The notes: a model not told the origin generated them from the sequence alone. A stretch of 64,000 nucleotides of DNA from Vibrio gazogenes (GCF_002196515.1 NZ_CP018835.1:1178001-1242000); one strand, 5' to 3'; positions 18,976 through 30,464 are shown, numbered from the stretch's first letter. Program-made: numbers and translations.

Positions 18976-19057
18976 CTTGTTGAAATACTTTATGGATTGA
19001 CACAAAAGCAGAGTTCAGCCATAAAGGTCACAACATCAATAAAGGAAGTTATTTATT

Positions 19058-20332
19058 TTGGACGACATATCAACTGGTGTCTTATTTACGCTACTTGCGT
19101 GTCTTATCATCATCTCAGGATATTTCTCCGGTTCAGAAACAGGCATGATGGCATTGAATCGCTATCGCCTGAAGCATCTGGCTAAAACAGGCCATAAAGG
19201 TGCAAAGCGTGTTGAAAAACTATTAAGCCGCCCAGACCGCCTGATCGGTCTGATTCTGATCGGCAATAACTTAGTCAATATTATCGCTTCCGCAATTGCG
19301 ACGATTCTCGGCATGCGGCTGGGTGGAAACATGGGGGTTGCGATTGCAACCGGTATTTTGACATTGGTGATTCTGGTCTTTGCCGAGGTCACGCCAAAAA
19401 CACTCGCCGCACTCCATCCAGAAAAAGTTTCTTATATCAGTAGTTTTCTGCTGACGATTCTCATGAAACTCCTGTCACCACTGGTGCTCTTCGTCAATCT
19501 CATCACCAACGGATTTATTAAGCTGTTGGGTGTCTCGGCACGACAAAATGGCGGTGATCATCTCAGTTCGGAAGAACTAAGAACCGTGGTTAATGAAGCG
19601 GGGGGGCTGATTCCGAAACGACATCAAGACATGCTGTTATCTATTCTCGATTTAGAGCACGTCACCGTAAACGATATTATGGTTCCTCGTAATGAGATTA
19701 CCGGCATTAATATCAATGATGACTGGAAATCGATCGTCCGTCAGTTAACGCATTCCCCTCATGGTCGAGTGGTGCTCTATCGGGATAATATTGATGAAGT
19801 CGTGGGTATTTTAAAACTCAGAGACCCCTTCCGTCTGATGCTTGAGAAAAACGAGTTTAATAAAGAGATGTTACTTCGCGCCGCAGACGAGGTGTATTTC
19901 ATTCCAGAATCAACACCACTCAATGTGCAGTTACTGAAGTTCCAGAGAAATAAAGAGCGGATTGGACTGATTGTTGATGAATATGGCGATATCAATGGCC
20001 TTGTCACGCTTGAAGATATTCTTGAAGAGATCGTGGGTGAGTTTACGACCTCGATTTCGCCAAGCCTTGCTGATGAAATAACACCGCAGAGTGATGGCAG
20101 TTTCCTCATCGAAGGCAGCGCCAACATTCGGGATATCAACAAAAGTCTGAAATGGAAACTACCAACCAACGGCCCAAGAACCTTAAACGGTTTAATTCTG
20201 GAACATTTGGAAGATATCCCTCAAACTCAACTCAGTATCAATGTTGCTCAACATGCGATGGAAATTATTGATATTGAAGAGAATCGAATTAAGCTCGTCA
20301 AAGTTTTTCCGGACAAAGCCAAAAAGTCATAA
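19058..20332 (+). CDS. corB: CorB/CorC-type membrane transporter (DUF21, CBS pair, CorC_HlyC)
   Basis: 424 residues, starting at a TTG codon (19058) preceded by AGGAAG at the right distance; no in-frame ATG fits the conserved N-terminus. Domain order: DUF21 membrane domain with the SGSETGMMALNRYRLKHLA signature (about 20-45) and four helices, two CBS domains (about 205-330; VNDIMVPRNEITGI, GLIVDEYGDINGLVTLEDILEEIVGEF), and a C-terminal CorC_HlyC domain. Members export or regulate Mg2+ (CNNM/CorC family). It matches E. coli YfjD (CorB) over its whole length. Confidence 0.92.
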   Translation: MDDISTGVLFTLLACLIIISGYFSGSETGMMALNRYRLKHLAKTGHKGAKRVEKLLSRPDRLIGLILIGNNLVNIIASAIATILGMRLGGNMGVAIATGILTLVILVFAEVTPKTLAALHPEKVSYISSFLLTILMKLLSPLVLFVNLITNGFIKLLGVSARQNGGDHLSSEELRTVVNEAGGLIPKRHQDMLLSILDLEHVTVNDIMVPRNEITGININDDWKSIVRQLTHSPHGRVVLYRDNIDEVVGILKLRDPFRLMLEKNEFNKEMLLRAADEVYFIPESTPLNVQLLKFQRNKERIGLIVDEYGDINGLVTLEDILEEIVGEFTTSISPSLADEITPQSDGSFLIEGSANIRDINKSLKWKLPTNGPRTLNGLILEHLEDIPQTQLSINVAQHAMEIIDIEENRIKLVKVFPDKAKKS

Positions 20333-20406
20333 CGCATTCTCAATAACAGCTCATGGGGATAGCTTGGGTTTCAGGTTTAGAACTAACTGGCACATCCACT
20401 AAAAGT

Positions 20407-20436
20407 AAAAAGCTTGGCATAAAGCCAAGCTTTTTT
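20407..20436. terminator. Bidirectional terminator between corB and luxS
   Basis: Nine-base arms AAGCTTGGC (20410-20418) and GCCAAGCTT (20424-20432) with A and T runs outside. Confidence 0.92.
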
Positions 20437-20482
20437 GTAAACATACATTGTCTGTGTGAACATGTATTGTCGTCAGCGACAA

Positions 20483-21001
20483 TTAGTCTACTTTTAGTTC
20501 CTGAAGCATTGATTCTGGCAGCGCCAAATCATCATTCTGGTTCACGCTGATACCACTTGAAATGACAGCTTTAGCAATATCCTTCGCCTCATCCAAAGAG
20601 TGCATCGCTGCGGTTCCGCATTGATAGATGTTCAACTCTGGGATTTTGTTCTGGTCTTCAACCTTCTGCACATCTTGCATTGCAGCTAACCAAGCATCAG
20701 CGACTCGCTGCTCAGAAGGCACACCAATTAAGCTCATGTAGAAGCCAGTCCGGCATCCCATAGGGGAAATATCAATAATTTCAACACCGTTACCATTGAG
20801 ATGAGCTCTCATAAAACCTGCAAATAAGTGTTCTAGTGTATGAATACCTTTCTCGGAAAGGATATCTTGATTTGGTACGGTAAAGCGTAAATCAAACACC
20901 GTAATCGTATCGCCTTTAGGGGTATTCATTTTTTTCGCAACACGGACGGCTGGGGCATGCATACGTGTATGATCCACCGTAAAACTATCTAATAATGGCA
21001 T
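20483..21001 (-). CDS. luxS: S-ribosylhomocysteine lyase LuxS (autoinducer-2 synthase)
   Basis: 172 residues, the vibrio length. The metal-binding HTLEH motif gives His54 and His58 with the catalytic Glu57, the third ligand cysteine is in [11 protein letters not shown], and CRTGFYM is present. It splits S-ribosylhomocysteine into homocysteine and DPD, the precursor of autoinducer-2, so it serves both methyl-cycle recycling and quorum sensing. Located downstream of gshA in the same orientation, 151 bases away. Confidence 0.98.
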   Translation of the reverse strand: MPLLDSFTVDHTRMHAPAVRVAKKMNTPKGDTITVFDLRFTVPNQDILSEKGIHTLEHLFAGFMRAHLNGNGVEIIDISPMGCRTGFYMSLIGVPSEQRVADAWLAAMQDVQKVEDQNKIPELNIYQCGTAAMHSLDEAKDIAKAVISSGISVNQNDDLALPESMLQELKVD

Positions 21002-21152
21002 AATAATAATTCTCCATTTCGACTGATTCTAACAACCAGTATCAATTGTATCTTGTGAGTCGTACAACGTTATCTCAGATAAGCTTCACTAAACTTTGAT
21101 GTTTAGAGCATGAGTCATGACAACGATAACCCGACCTCGGTATTCCCAATAA

Positions 21153-22754
21153 TCATTCACATGCAGCCTGGGCCGGCTGTTCTTCCTGAGTATTTGAGTA
21201 AGAAAAATACTGCTGTAAAAATACATCAAAGTCACAACGATCATCTTGTTCAATCTGATCTTGTTCGACCATCGAGCGTGTGACTTCTTCTTCCATCAGT
21301 TTCTGCGAGTAATACTGATAATTATGTGCCAGATGATACTGACGATAAATATCACCAAGCGCCCTGCCTGTTTTTCCTAACCCACCAGACTGTTTAATCT
21401 GTTCCAAGAACTGTCCGGATAATGTACTTTCCGGCAGATCAATATAAGTCGATAACTGTTCGCAGGCATCCTGATAAGCATGATCACCCGCAGCTTGATC
21501 CATCCATTCAGCAACGAGTTTTAACTCACCGAAAACCCGCTTTGCCCAAGCTTGTAAAGTTAGCACTTCACCATGACACCCGATTTGAAGTTCCAATCCG
21601 GGTTTTCGTCCTTCCAGAATTACTTTTTGCCAGTTTTCTCTCCAGCAATTCAGCTCACAATCATCCATCGGTTCTGAATCCGATAATGCCGCCCAGGTCA
21701 GGAAAAGATCCAAGAAACGGATTTGGGTTTCAGTAATGCCTATCGGGCTAAATGGATTAACATCCAATGAACGAACTTCAATGTATTCAATACCTCGATT
21801 TGCCAATGCTTCAGAAGGCTTTTCGCCACTCTGGGTGACACGCTTAGGTCGAATCGGAGCATACAATTCGTTTTCGATTTGAAGCACATTACTATTCAGC
21901 TGATTGTACTCACCATTGACTTTCACACCGATCTGAGCAAATTCTTCCGATGGAGAATGAATTGCCTGACGAAGCCCATCAAGATATTGTTCGAGACTAT
22001 TAAAACCGATTTTGAGAGTACTCTGAGCACTATTGGTATAACCCAAATCACTCAGTCGTAGCGAAGTCGCATGCGGCAGGTATAACGTCTCACCGATATT
22101 TTCAAAAGGCAGCGATGTTTCACGGCCTTTGATAAATGATGAACATAGTGCAGGCGATGCGCCAAACAGATAAGGGAGTAACCAGCCAAATCGGTAGTAA
22201 TTTCGAATCACACCCAGATAAGCTTCTGACTTCGAAGCACAGCGTTCACTGTCAGATTGTGTACCGAATAAGGCATCCCAGAAGGATTCCGGAAAAGAGA
22301 AATTAAAGTGAACCCCGGAAATAATCTGCATCAGGCTGCCGTAACGATTCTTTAATCCCTGACGATACAGCGTTTTCATCTTACCGATGTTCGACGTTCC
22401 ATATTTTGCGAGTTGAATATTCTCTTCATCACCGACATAACAAGGCATTGACATTGGCCATAGCCCCTCATCATCAATTGTGACCTGCGCAAAACGATGG
22501 ATGTCGGATAGTTGCTGAACCAAAGTCGAAATATCCTGACTCACTGGTGTAATAAACTCAAGCAACTGTTCTGCAAAATCCGTTGTAATAAACTGGTTTG
22601 TTAATGCCGCGCCCAATGCTTCCGGGTGCGGTGTCTGAACTAACTGTCCATCCTTGGTGTATCGTAACGTCTCTCGCTCAACACCCCGATTAAAAGCGTT
22701 GACGATACCCGGTTGTTGAGCAACCAACTTTAGTCGTGTGGCAAAATTAGTCAA
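21153..22754 (-). CDS. gshA: Glutamate-cysteine ligase
   Basis: 533 residues, somewhat longer than the E. coli enzyme because of a C-terminal extension ([21 protein letters not shown]...). Typical GshA stretches are visible: [11 protein letters not shown] near the N-terminus, [11 protein letters not shown], and [20 protein letters not shown]. It catalyses the first, ATP-dependent step of glutathione synthesis and is feedback-inhibited by glutathione in the family. The neighbourhood M16 peptidase-gshA-luxS is conserved in vibrios. Confidence 0.97.
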   Translation of the reverse strand: MTNFATRLKLVAQQPGIVNAFNRGVERETLRYTKDGQLVQTPHPEALGAALTNQFITTDFAEQLLEFITPVSQDISTLVQQLSDIHRFAQVTIDDEGLWPMSMPCYVGDEENIQLAKYGTSNIGKMKTLYRQGLKNRYGSLMQIISGVHFNFSFPESFWDALFGTQSDSERCASKSEAYLGVIRNYYRFGWLLPYLFGASPALCSSFIKGRETSLPFENIGETLYLPHATSLRLSDLGYTNSAQSTLKIGFNSLEQYLDGLRQAIHSPSEEFAQIGVKVNGEYNQLNSNVLQIENELYAPIRPKRVTQSGEKPSEALANRGIEYIEVRSLDVNPFSPIGITETQIRFLDLFLTWAALSDSEPMDDCELNCWRENWQKVILEGRKPGLELQIGCHGEVLTLQAWAKRVFGELKLVAEWMDQAAGDHAYQDACEQLSTYIDLPESTLSGQFLEQIKQSGGLGKTGRALGDIYRQYHLAHNYQYYSQKLMEEEVTRSMVEQDQIEQDDRCDFDVFLQQYFSYSNTQEEQPAQAACE

Positions 22755-22847
22755 AATATTATTCGCTTCTTGTAAATTTGTCGTACCCAGTCAGAAAATC
22801 CCAGACACACCGACAAATCAGCTTCTCGTATAGTCTTTATGTGTACT

Positions 22848-25691
22848 CTAGTGGACGATTTCAAGATCTTCCATCGGGATTTTTAACTTTTCTAACTGCG
22901 GTTTTAGGGTCTTCATGTCACCCACAACAATAATCTGATAATCCTTCGGATTGAACCATTTTTTTGCCAGTTGATCCAATACATCTCGATCAACCGTCGC
23001 AACAATCTGATTTCTCTGCTGAAGATAATCATGGTCCAAACTATATGCCATAATACCATTGAGCAGTTGAGACTTTTGTGATGGCGTTTCATAAGATAAT
23101 GCATCCTGCTGCCCAACAGCAAGGCGCATGAAATGCATCTCTTCTGGCGTCATCCCCGATTGACTGTAACGCTTCATTTCATGCTGCATTTCCCGAATCG
23201 CACTCACTGTTGCATCATTGCGAACCGAGGCACTATAGATGATGACACCAATTTCCCGGTTGCCTGCCAACGTGCTACTCACACCATAGGTATAACCTTT
23301 GTCCTCTCTCAGATTCTGGTTCATTCGGCTATTGAAGTTCCCTGCCAAATTAAAATTCGCCAGTTGTGTCAGGAATTGCTCTCCCGTCGCATCAAACGGT
23401 AATCCCTGACGGACATAACGAACAATACTCTGCAAAGCACCGGGCTTGTCAACAAGATAAATTTTTTGTCCATGCAGCTCAGGAACAATTTGGGGATCCA
23501 ACAAGGGTGCATCATCACCTTTCCATGCCGATAAAGAAGCAACTGATTTGATTGCTTCTTGCTTGGAAATATCACCCACGACAGCAATCTGAGTACCATG
23601 AGGAGTATAGTGCTGATGATAAAAAGACTTCACGTCATCCAAAGTGAGTGCACCAAGCGACGTTTCAGTCCCCTCGCTGATGCGTGAAAACAACGAATCA
23701 CCGAACAAGACTTGCTGAGTCGCCTGTGAAGCAAGCCAGCTCAACTTTTGATGTTGATAAATCGCACCTTGAATCATTTGATTTCGAATCCGCTTAAAGT
23801 CTGATACGGCAAACTTAGGCTGGAATAGCATCTCCTCAACAATTGCCATTGTTCGAGGCAGATTCTTACTCAAACTCGATATCGTAATACGTGTCGTATA
23901 AGTTTGAGTATCAACAGATATCACTGAGCCAAGCTTATCCAGTTCGGATTGTATTTGCTCGGCAGAGTGAGTCAGACTGCCTTCAGATAATAAAAGAGCC
24001 GTTAATTCAGCCAACCCCTCTTTTCCCTGAGGAACAAAGCGGTTTCCTGCCGGTAAATTAATACTCACCAAAACCGTCGGAGTCTCTGTTGTAACCGTCC
24101 CCATCAGCGCAATACCATTCTCATAATATGCGCTATAAAGTTTTGGCATGTGTAACCTGACAGGGCCAGATGTAGAAGGAATCACCGAGCGATCAAAAGA
24201 GTCGCTAACCGTTCGAAATGCCAAATCCTGATCATCGACATGATGAGGAGCAGCACTGATATGCTTTGGTGCGATAAAGTTCGCAGGTCTGACTGCCAGA
24301 TTATTCTTTCCTCGAGGTACAACACTTAAAGTCACTTTATGATGATTAACAATAAATTGCCGTAACACACGCTGTACCGATGCAGAAGATACCATGTCCA
24401 GATCATCCAGTTCCTGCTGCAACCGATCGGGTTGCCCAAAGAATGTTTGGTTACTGGCTAACTGGGTGACCTTACCTTTAACACTTTCCAAGGCAAAAAC
24501 GGCATTGGCTTTTGCCATCCCTTTAATCTCATCCAGACGTTCCTGCGCAACGCCCTGCTTTTCAAGCTTTCTGACGATATTGAGTAGTTTCTGAGATAAT
24601 TGTTGTAAATCATGCTGCTTATCTGAGGGTGCCATCGCATAAACATAGAATGTACAGGCAAGCTCACCGCATCTCTGAAAAGCACCGGCACTTAACGCTT
24701 GCTGAGTTTTGACCAGTGACTGATAGAGTAAACTGTTATTTCCATCACCAAGCACTTGGGCCAGCACATCTAGCGAAGCTTGGCTTTTCGCCCCTTTATA
24801 TTCTGTCGGCCAGCCGATAACAACCATCGGCTGCTGAATACGATCTTCCATTGTGACATATCGATCTGTCGATAACGTGACCGGGCGTTTTAAGGGCGCC
24901 TTCACCTCGGGTCCTTTAGGGATGGATCCAAAATATTTCTCGACCCAAGCAAGGGTCTGTTCAGGGTTGATATCACCCCCGATGGTCAAAACAGCATTAT
25001 TCGGACCATACCAACGGAGAAAGAAGGCTTTTAAATCATTGACATCCACATTGTCTAAATCCTGGACATATCCAATCGGCTGCCATGAATAGGGATGATT
25101 CTGAGGAAACATTGCCTCCCCCATCTTTTCCCACATCAAGCCATAAGGACGATTGTCATAATTCTGAGCCCGTTCGTTTTTAACGGTATCACGCTGAATT
25201 TCGAATTTTCGCTGAGAGACCGCATCCAACAAAAAACCCATCCGGTCAGATTCAAGCCAAAGCACCTTTTCAAGCTGGTTAGCCGGCACCGTTTCATAAT
25301 AATTAGTGCGATCCTGATTTGTAGATCCATTCAAAGAGCCACCGGCTTCGGTAATCAGCTTAAAATGTTGCTGATCCTTCACATGCTTTGAGCCTTGAAA
25401 CATCATATGTTCAAAAAAATGAGCAAACCCGGTTCTCCCCTGCGACTCTCTGGCAGAACCAACATGGTAAGTGACATCGACATGTACTAATGGATCAGAG
25501 TGATCCGGAGACAAAATAACTGTCAGGCCATTGGCTAATTTATATTTAGAATACGGAATTTGGACTTGGCCGGGTTGAGGCAATTGCTTCTCAACCAACG
25601 TTACACCTTGAGGAAGAGCATCCGGATCACGGACGGAAGAACAACCAGAAAAAACAGCCAGGCAGAGAAGGCAAAGCAACAGCTTTCTCAT
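22848..25691 (-). CDS. M16-family zinc metalloprotease, lipoprotein with two M16 units
   Basis: 947 residues, made of two fused M16 halves. The N-terminus has lipobox VFSGC (Cys17), so it is probably anchored in the envelope. The inverted zinc motif HFFEH is at 91-95, with the downstream glutamate segment NERAQNYDNRPYG, so the N-terminal half is catalytic; the C-terminal half (from about 510) lacks HxxEH and is structural. Substrates are unknown, though such enzymes usually degrade peptides in the periplasm. It follows the YqaA-like gene by nine bases. Confidence 0.93.
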   Translation of the reverse strand: MRKLLLCLLCLAVFSGCSSVRDPDALPQGVTLVEKQLPQPGQVQIPYSKYKLANGLTVILSPDHSDPLVHVDVTYHVGSARESQGRTGFAHFFEHMMFQGSKHVKDQQHFKLITEAGGSLNGSTNQDRTNYYETVPANQLEKVLWLESDRMGFLLDAVSQRKFEIQRDTVKNERAQNYDNRPYGLMWEKMGEAMFPQNHPYSWQPIGYVQDLDNVDVNDLKAFFLRWYGPNNAVLTIGGDINPEQTLAWVEKYFGSIPKGPEVKAPLKRPVTLSTDRYVTMEDRIQQPMVVIGWPTEYKGAKSQASLDVLAQVLGDGNNSLLYQSLVKTQQALSAGAFQRCGELACTFYVYAMAPSDKQHDLQQLSQKLLNIVRKLEKQGVAQERLDEIKGMAKANAVFALESVKGKVTQLASNQTFFGQPDRLQQELDDLDMVSSASVQRVLRQFIVNHHKVTLSVVPRGKNNLAVRPANFIAPKHISAAPHHVDDQDLAFRTVSDSFDRSVIPSTSGPVRLHMPKLYSAYYENGIALMGTVTTETPTVLVSINLPAGNRFVPQGKEGLAELTALLLSEGSLTHSAEQIQSELDKLGSVISVDTQTYTTRITISSLSKNLPRTMAIVEEMLFQPKFAVSDFKRIRNQMIQGAIYQHQKLSWLASQATQQVLFGDSLFSRISEGTETSLGALTLDDVKSFYHQHYTPHGTQIAVVGDISKQEAIKSVASLSAWKGDDAPLLDPQIVPELHGQKIYLVDKPGALQSIVRYVRQGLPFDATGEQFLTQLANFNLAGNFNSRMNQNLREDKGYTYGVSSTLAGNREIGVIIYSASVRNDATVSAIREMQHEMKRYSQSGMTPEEMHFMRLAVGQQDALSYETPSQKSQLLNGIMAYSLDHDYLQQRNQIVATVDRDVLDQLAKKWFNPKDYQIIVVGDMKTLKPQLEKLKIPMEDLEIVH

Positions 25692-25700
25692 TTCATCTCC

Positions 25701-26162
25701 TTAAAACAAACCATAAAATAACGCAGCCAATATGGCATATCGAATCGCTTTACCAATCAGGATCAAAAACATAGAAGGCAGAAAACGCATCCGAAGCCAG
25801 CCTGCTGCAATACACATTGCATCACCAATCACAGGTAACCAACTAAATAACAAAGCCCAGTAGCCATATTGTCGTAACCAAGCTAAAGACTTCTGACCGC
25901 GTTTATTCTCCTGAGTTCTGTTCGGAAGCCATATACCGATCCCATAGTTGACCATGCCACCCAACGTGTTGCCCAAAGTCGCTATCGCAACAATCGTGAA
26001 AGTCGGATATAGGTGAAGATTGAGGGTCGCAATTAACGCGGCTTCAGAGCCACCCGGTAGGATGGTAGCACTCAGGAAACCACCAATAAAGAGTGCCCAA
26101 AGTGCTGATTCCTGTAAAGATAATCCGAGCCCTGAAAAAAAGGTTTCCCAGAATTCTAACAT
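25701..26162 (-). CDS. yqaA: YqaA-family DedA-like inner-membrane protein
   Basis: 153 residues with about four membrane segments and the family pattern SATILPGGSEAALIATL, NTLGGMVNYGIGIW and WLPVIGDAMCIAAGWLRM. It belongs to the VTT/SNARE-associated (DedA-related) group; no reaction is established. Its start overlaps the last codons of the upstream oxidoreductase by seven bases and it is followed by the M16 protease, so the three are one operon. Confidence 0.88.
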   Translation of the reverse strand: MLEFWETFFSGLGLSLQESALWALFIGGFLSATILPGGSEAALIATLNLHLYPTFTIVAIATLGNTLGGMVNYGIGIWLPNRTQENKRGQKSLAWLRQYGYWALLFSWLPVIGDAMCIAAGWLRMRFLPSMFLILIGKAIRYAILAALFYGLF

Positions 26163-27112
26163 TGCATATCAAGCAAAATTTTGCCTCGGGTATGGCCGGT
26201 TGCGACTTGGCGGTGCGCTTCTTGCACTTCATGTAGCGGGTATATATGCTGAATTTCTGTTTTCAGTAAACCGACGCCAACCATATAGAGCATGGTATCA
26301 AGTTGTTCTGGCTCCGGATCAACCAGCATTCCCATCGCATTAAAACCGAGTAACTTGGCTTTTTCACAAATCATCTCAGCAGTCACAGTCGGTACTGTAA
26401 CGACTGTTGCCTGATCTCTTAGACATTTCAAGGCATCCAATGCAATCTGCCCACCGACCAGATCGATCAGTATATCCACATCTTCCAGCCGTTCAGATAC
26501 TGGTGCAAAGTTATAATTAATCGCATGCGCGCCCAACGTTGCCAGATAATCAAGATTTTCTTCACTGCAAGTGGTGTAAACTTCTGCTTTGGCGGCCACT
26601 GCAATTTGGACAGCTAAATGCCCGACCCCACCAGCTCCGGCAAGAATCAAAACCCGATCGCCTTCTTTCACCTGCGCTTTATTTAATGCCTGAACCGCCG
26701 TTTGCCCCGCCAATGGTAATACAGCAGCCGCTTCCAACGTGACCGAAGGAGGCACATAACTTAATTCACTTTCAGGCACACAAACGTACTGGCTGTAGCC
26801 ACCGCCTTTCAAAGGAAAGCCAATGAAACCAGCGACAAAATCATTCACCTGAAACCGTTCAGCATCTTGACCACATCGAATCACAGTCCCGGAAATATCA
26901 TAACCGGGTACCCATGGCAGTTGATCTTTATTCTGATCGGCAGCCCACCCCAAACCGGAGCGAGTTTTTACATCGATTGGATTGATACCAGCAAAAGCAA
27001 CTTTGACCAGCACTTCTCCGGCTCCGGGTTCTGGTATCAAATTGGATTGAATCACCAATACATCTTCGTCACCAAACTGGGTTATCGCAATTTGCTTGTT
27101 ATCCATATCCAA
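26156..27112 (-). CDS. NADP-dependent medium-chain dehydrogenase/quinone-oxidoreductase-like
   Basis: 318 residues with the zinc-independent MDR layout: GroES-like N-terminal domain (GEVLVKVAFAGINPIDVKTRSGLG, PWVPGYDISGTVI) and a Rossmann domain with ILAGAGGVGHLAVQIAVAAKAEVYTTCS. The structural-zinc cysteines and catalytic-zinc ligands of alcohol dehydrogenases are absent, favouring a quinone or enal reductase. The substrate is unknown. An in-frame ATG two codons later is an equally good start. Confidence 0.85.
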   Translation of the reverse strand: MDMDNKQIAITQFGDEDVLVIQSNLIPEPGAGEVLVKVAFAGINPIDVKTRSGLGWAADQNKDQLPWVPGYDISGTVIRCGQDAERFQVNDFVAGFIGFPLKGGGYSQYVCVPESELSYVPPSVTLEAAAVLPLAGQTAVQALNKAQVKEGDRVLILAGAGGVGHLAVQIAVAAKAEVYTTCSEENLDYLATLGAHAINYNFAPVSERLEDVDILIDLVGGQIALDALKCLRDQATVVTVPTVTAEMICEKAKLLGFNAMGMLVDPEPEQLDTMLYMVGVGLLKTEIQHIYPLHEVQEAHRQVATGHTRGKILLDMQC

Positions 27113-27137
27113 CGTCCTTACCTATTTATATCGATGT

Positions 27138-27172
27138 AAAAATCAAAGGAATACCTTGAGGTATTCCTTTGA
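27138..27172 (-). terminator. Terminator of the oadGAB operon
   Basis: A perfect 13-bp stem (TCAAAGGAATACC at 27143-27155 with its complement at 27160-27172), TTGA loop, followed on the minus strand by TTTTTAC. It lies 56 bases after the oadB stop codon. Confidence 0.85.
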
Positions 27173-27227
27173 ATATATATCATTTTACCCTCTATCGTGA
27201 ACATCTGACGGTAAATTTGCAGAAAAA

Positions 27228-28358
27228 TTAACCGACTAGCGCTAAAAGAATCCCCGCAGCAACCGCAGATCCTAAAACACCAGCCACATTAGGCCCCATC
27301 GCATGCATCAGTAGAAAATTCTGCGGGTTTGCCTGCAATCCGACCTTATTCACCACCCGGGCAGCCATCGGTACAGCGGAGACACCTGCCGCACCAATCA
27401 GCGGATTGATACTTTCTTTAGACAGCTTATTCAATAACTTAGCCATCAATACGCCACCAGCAGTCCCGATACTAAATGCCACCGCACCCAACGCCAGAAT
27501 ACCTAAGGTTTCAAGATTTAAGAATTTATCAGACTGTAATTTAGAACCAACACCTAAGCCAAGAAATATTGTTACAATATTAATCAGTTCATTCTGAGCG
27601 GTTTTCGATAAACGCTCGACAACCCCAACTTCCCGCATAAGATTACCAAGACAAAACATCCCCACCAAAGGCGTCGCTGATGGCAATAAGAGAATTGTCA
27701 TCAATAACACCAGCATCGGAAAGAAAATTTTCTCTAGCCGCCCAACATAGCGCAATTGTGCCATTTGTATTTGTCGCTCTGCCGGTGTTGTCAGCGCTTT
27801 CATGATCGGTGGCTGAATAATCGGCACTAACGCCATATAGCTATATGCAGCCACTGCAATTGCCCCTAATAAATCAGGTGACAAGCGACTCGCCAGAAAT
27901 ATTGCTGTCGGCCCATCAGCGCCCCCAATAATTGCGATTGAAGACGCATCCGCCATGGAAAATTCCATTCCCGGCACCAAGTTGAGCAGAATCGCCCCAA
28001 TCAAAGTGGCAAAAATCCCCAATTGAGCCGCAGCCCCCAGCCATAAGGTCTTCGGGTTGGCAATTAACGCCCCAAAATCAGTCATGGCGCCAACCCCCAT
28101 AAAGATCAACAGGGGAAATACGCCAGACTCAATACCGACATGATAGATATAATAAAGTAATCCGCCCGGCTCGGTAAAACCTGCGTTGGGAATATTGGCT
28201 AAAATGGCACCAAAGCCAATCGGCAATAGCAGTAAGGGTTCAAACCCTTTGGCAACTGCTAAAAATAGCAACAGACATCCGACAAGAATCATGCAAATCT
28301 GACCAAATTCAAAATTTGCAATACCAGTCTCCGTCCATAAGGTTAGTAATCCGTCCAT
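27228..28358 (-). CDS. oadB: Na+-pumping oxaloacetate decarboxylase, beta subunit
   Basis: 376 residues, a very hydrophobic protein with nine or more membrane helices and the family motifs [28 protein letters not shown], and the C-terminal [17 protein letters not shown]. The beta subunit decarboxylates the carboxybiotin made by OadA and couples this to export of Na+. Last gene of the operon oadG-oadA-oadB, nine bases after oadA. Confidence 0.97.
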   Translation of the reverse strand: MDGLLTLWTETGIANFEFGQICMILVGCLLLFLAVAKGFEPLLLLPIGFGAILANIPNAGFTEPGGLLYYIYHVGIESGVFPLLIFMGVGAMTDFGALIANPKTLWLGAAAQLGIFATLIGAILLNLVPGMEFSMADASSIAIIGGADGPTAIFLASRLSPDLLGAIAVAAYSYMALVPIIQPPIMKALTTPAERQIQMAQLRYVGRLEKIFFPMLVLLMTILLLPSATPLVGMFCLGNLMREVGVVERLSKTAQNELINIVTIFLGLGVGSKLQSDKFLNLETLGILALGAVAFSIGTAGGVLMAKLLNKLSKESINPLIGAAGVSAVPMAARVVNKVGLQANPQNFLLMHAMGPNVAGVLGSAVAAGILLALVG

Positions 28359-28367
28359 GAGTCACCT

Positions 28368-30185
28368 TTATGCCAAACTGAATAGCGGTGAACCGACATG
28401 CACCGAGTCACCTTCTTTCACCAAAACGTCCTGCACAGTGCCATTTTTAGCAGCACGAACCTCGGTTTCCATTTTCATCGCTTCTAGTACAATCAGCACA
28501 TCGCCCTCATTCACGGGATGACCGGGCAAAGCATTCACTTTAAAAATCGTTCCCGCCAAAGGTGCGGTGATGACTTCTGCATCTCCTTTTGAGACAGGCT
28601 CAGTCGGTTGTGCTGCTGCATTCGAGGCCGATGTCACAGACGTTAACTGCCCTTGTGGACCGACTTCAACCGCATAGACTTGACCATCGACTTTCACACT
28701 ATAGGATTCGACACCTTTATTGTTAGAAACAGTGTTGTTGGAGACAGTTCCGTCAGAGCCAGCATCAGGTACTGCTTTTACTGCTGTCGCATCTTCACCG
28801 GTAGGTCGAGGTTCGAACGCGTCAGGGTTATTTCTGTTTTTGAGGAACTTGAGCCCAACCTGCGGGAAAAGCGCATACGTCAGAACATCATCGACGACGG
28901 ACTCAGCCAAAGCGATCCCTTCAGCTTTAGCTTTCTCGGTCAGCTCATCGGTGAGTATTGCCATTTCAGATTCAATCAAGTCCGCCGGGCGACAAGTAAT
29001 GGGCTGCTGCCCCTCAAGTACTCGCGCCTGAAGTTCAGCACTGACAGGGGCAGGCGCAGCACCATACTCCCCTTTCAGAACCCCAGCGGTTTCTTTGGTA
29101 ATACTCTTATATCGTTCACCCATCAACACGTTAATTACCGCTTGAGTCCCGACGATTTGTGATGTCGGAGTCACCAATGGGATATAACCGAGATCATGGC
29201 GAACTTTCGGAATTTCAGCCAAAACTTCGTCAATACGATCCGCCGCACCTTGATCCTTTAACTGCCCTTCCATATTGGTTAGCATTCCACCTGGCACCTG
29301 AGCAATCAGAATACGAGAATCGACCCCTTTAAGCTGCCCTTCCCATTTCGCATATTTTTTGCGGACATCACGGAAATACGCTGCAATGGGAGCTAACTGT
29401 TCCAGAGAAAGCCCAGTATCTCGCTCACTATTCTCCAACATGGCAACAACCGTTTCCGTCGGTGTGTGTCCATATGTCTGGCTCATCGATGAAATCGCTG
29501 TATCTAAAATATCAATTCCCGCTTCAACGGCTTTGATGGCTGTTGCTGTCGATAGCCCCGTGGTCGCATGACAATGCAATGCTAACGGCACATCACAGGA
29601 CTGCTTAATTCTACGGATTAATGTTTCAGCTTCATAAGGTTTCAATAACCCTGACATGTCTTTGATACATAAAGAGTGGCAGCCAAGATCTTCCAGACGC
29701 TTCGCCAGATCAACCCACATATCGATGTTATGAACCGGACTTGTGGTGTAAGAGAGCGTACCTTGTGCATGAGCGCCGACATCGATCGTCGATTGAACTG
29801 CTTTCTTGAAGTTACGCACATCATTCATTGCGTCAAAGATCCGAAAGACATCCATCCCATTTCGATGTGCTCGCTCCACGAATTTTTCGACAACATCATC
29901 TGCGTAATGACGATATCCCAATAGATTCTGACCACGCAACAACATCTGCATCGGGGTTTTCGGCATCGCCTGCTTCAGTGTTCTGAGTCGCTCCCATGGG
30001 TCTTCTCCCAGAAAGCGAATACAAGAATCAAACGTTGCGCCTCCCCAAGTTTCTAAAGACCAATAACCAACCTGATCAAGCGCTGATGCGATGGGTAACA
30101 TATCTTCAATACGCATCCGCGTCGCAAACAAAGACTGGTGTGCGTCTCGAAGAACGACATCAGTAAGTGCTAATGATTTAGACAT
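28368..30185 (-). CDS. oadA: Oxaloacetate decarboxylase, alpha subunit (biotin-carrying)
   Basis: 605 residues. Carboxyltransferase TIM barrel at the N-terminus ([41 protein letters not shown]), a PYC/OADA association domain, a Ser/Asn/Thr-rich flexible linker (about 485-515), and a C-terminal biotinyl domain with the biotinylated lysine in EAMKMET. It transfers the carboxyl group of oxaloacetate to biotin. The operon allows citrate or dicarboxylate fermentation linked to a sodium gradient. Confidence 0.97.
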   Translation of the reverse strand: MSKSLALTDVVLRDAHQSLFATRMRIEDMLPIASALDQVGYWSLETWGGATFDSCIRFLGEDPWERLRTLKQAMPKTPMQMLLRGQNLLGYRHYADDVVEKFVERAHRNGMDVFRIFDAMNDVRNFKKAVQSTIDVGAHAQGTLSYTTSPVHNIDMWVDLAKRLEDLGCHSLCIKDMSGLLKPYEAETLIRRIKQSCDVPLALHCHATTGLSTATAIKAVEAGIDILDTAISSMSQTYGHTPTETVVAMLENSERDTGLSLEQLAPIAAYFRDVRKKYAKWEGQLKGVDSRILIAQVPGGMLTNMEGQLKDQGAADRIDEVLAEIPKVRHDLGYIPLVTPTSQIVGTQAVINVLMGERYKSITKETAGVLKGEYGAAPAPVSAELQARVLEGQQPITCRPADLIESEMAILTDELTEKAKAEGIALAESVVDDVLTYALFPQVGLKFLKNRNNPDAFEPRPTGEDATAVKAVPDAGSDGTVSNNTVSNNKGVESYSVKVDGQVYAVEVGPQGQLTSVTSASNAAAQPTEPVSKGDAEVITAPLAGTIFKVNALPGHPVNEGDVLIVLEAMKMETEVRAAKNGTVQDVLVKEGDSVHVGSPLFSLA

Positions 30186-30203
30186 ACAACACTCCTATTT
30201 ATA

Positions 30204-30464
30204 TTATTTATGTTTGGCTGATGAGCGATATTGGTGTACAGCGGCTGAAATAGCAGCAACAACCTGAGGGCTAACATCCGTTGAATGGGTAAGTATCTGT
30301 GGAGACCGACTGACGTCAGGTGGAGATGGGGGGGACTCTTGAGGCACAATCTTGGACATCAGACTGACTAGATAGACCATAATCGTCAGAAACGCGAAGA
30401 CAACGAGCATTCCTGTCATCATTAAGGTAGCGGCTTCTGACAATAAACTTCCTATATGACTCAT
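30204..30464 (-). CDS. oadG: Oxaloacetate decarboxylase, gamma subunit
   Basis: 86 residues: one N-terminal membrane helix (MMTGMLVVFAFLTIMVYLVSLM), a Pro/Ser-rich hinge and a short polar C-terminus ending HQYRSSAKHK. The gamma subunit holds alpha and beta together and helps bind the catalytic Zn2+ through its C-terminus. First gene of oadGAB, 18 bases before oadA. Confidence 0.94.
   Translation of the reverse strand: MSHIGSLLSEAATLMMTGMLVVFAFLTIMVYLVSLMSKIVPQESPPSPPDVSRSPQILTHSTDVSPQVVAAISAAVHQYRSSAKHK

Noticed and set aside
28653..29162. 169-residue plus-strand ORF opposite oadA
   Set aside because: Shadow of oadA.
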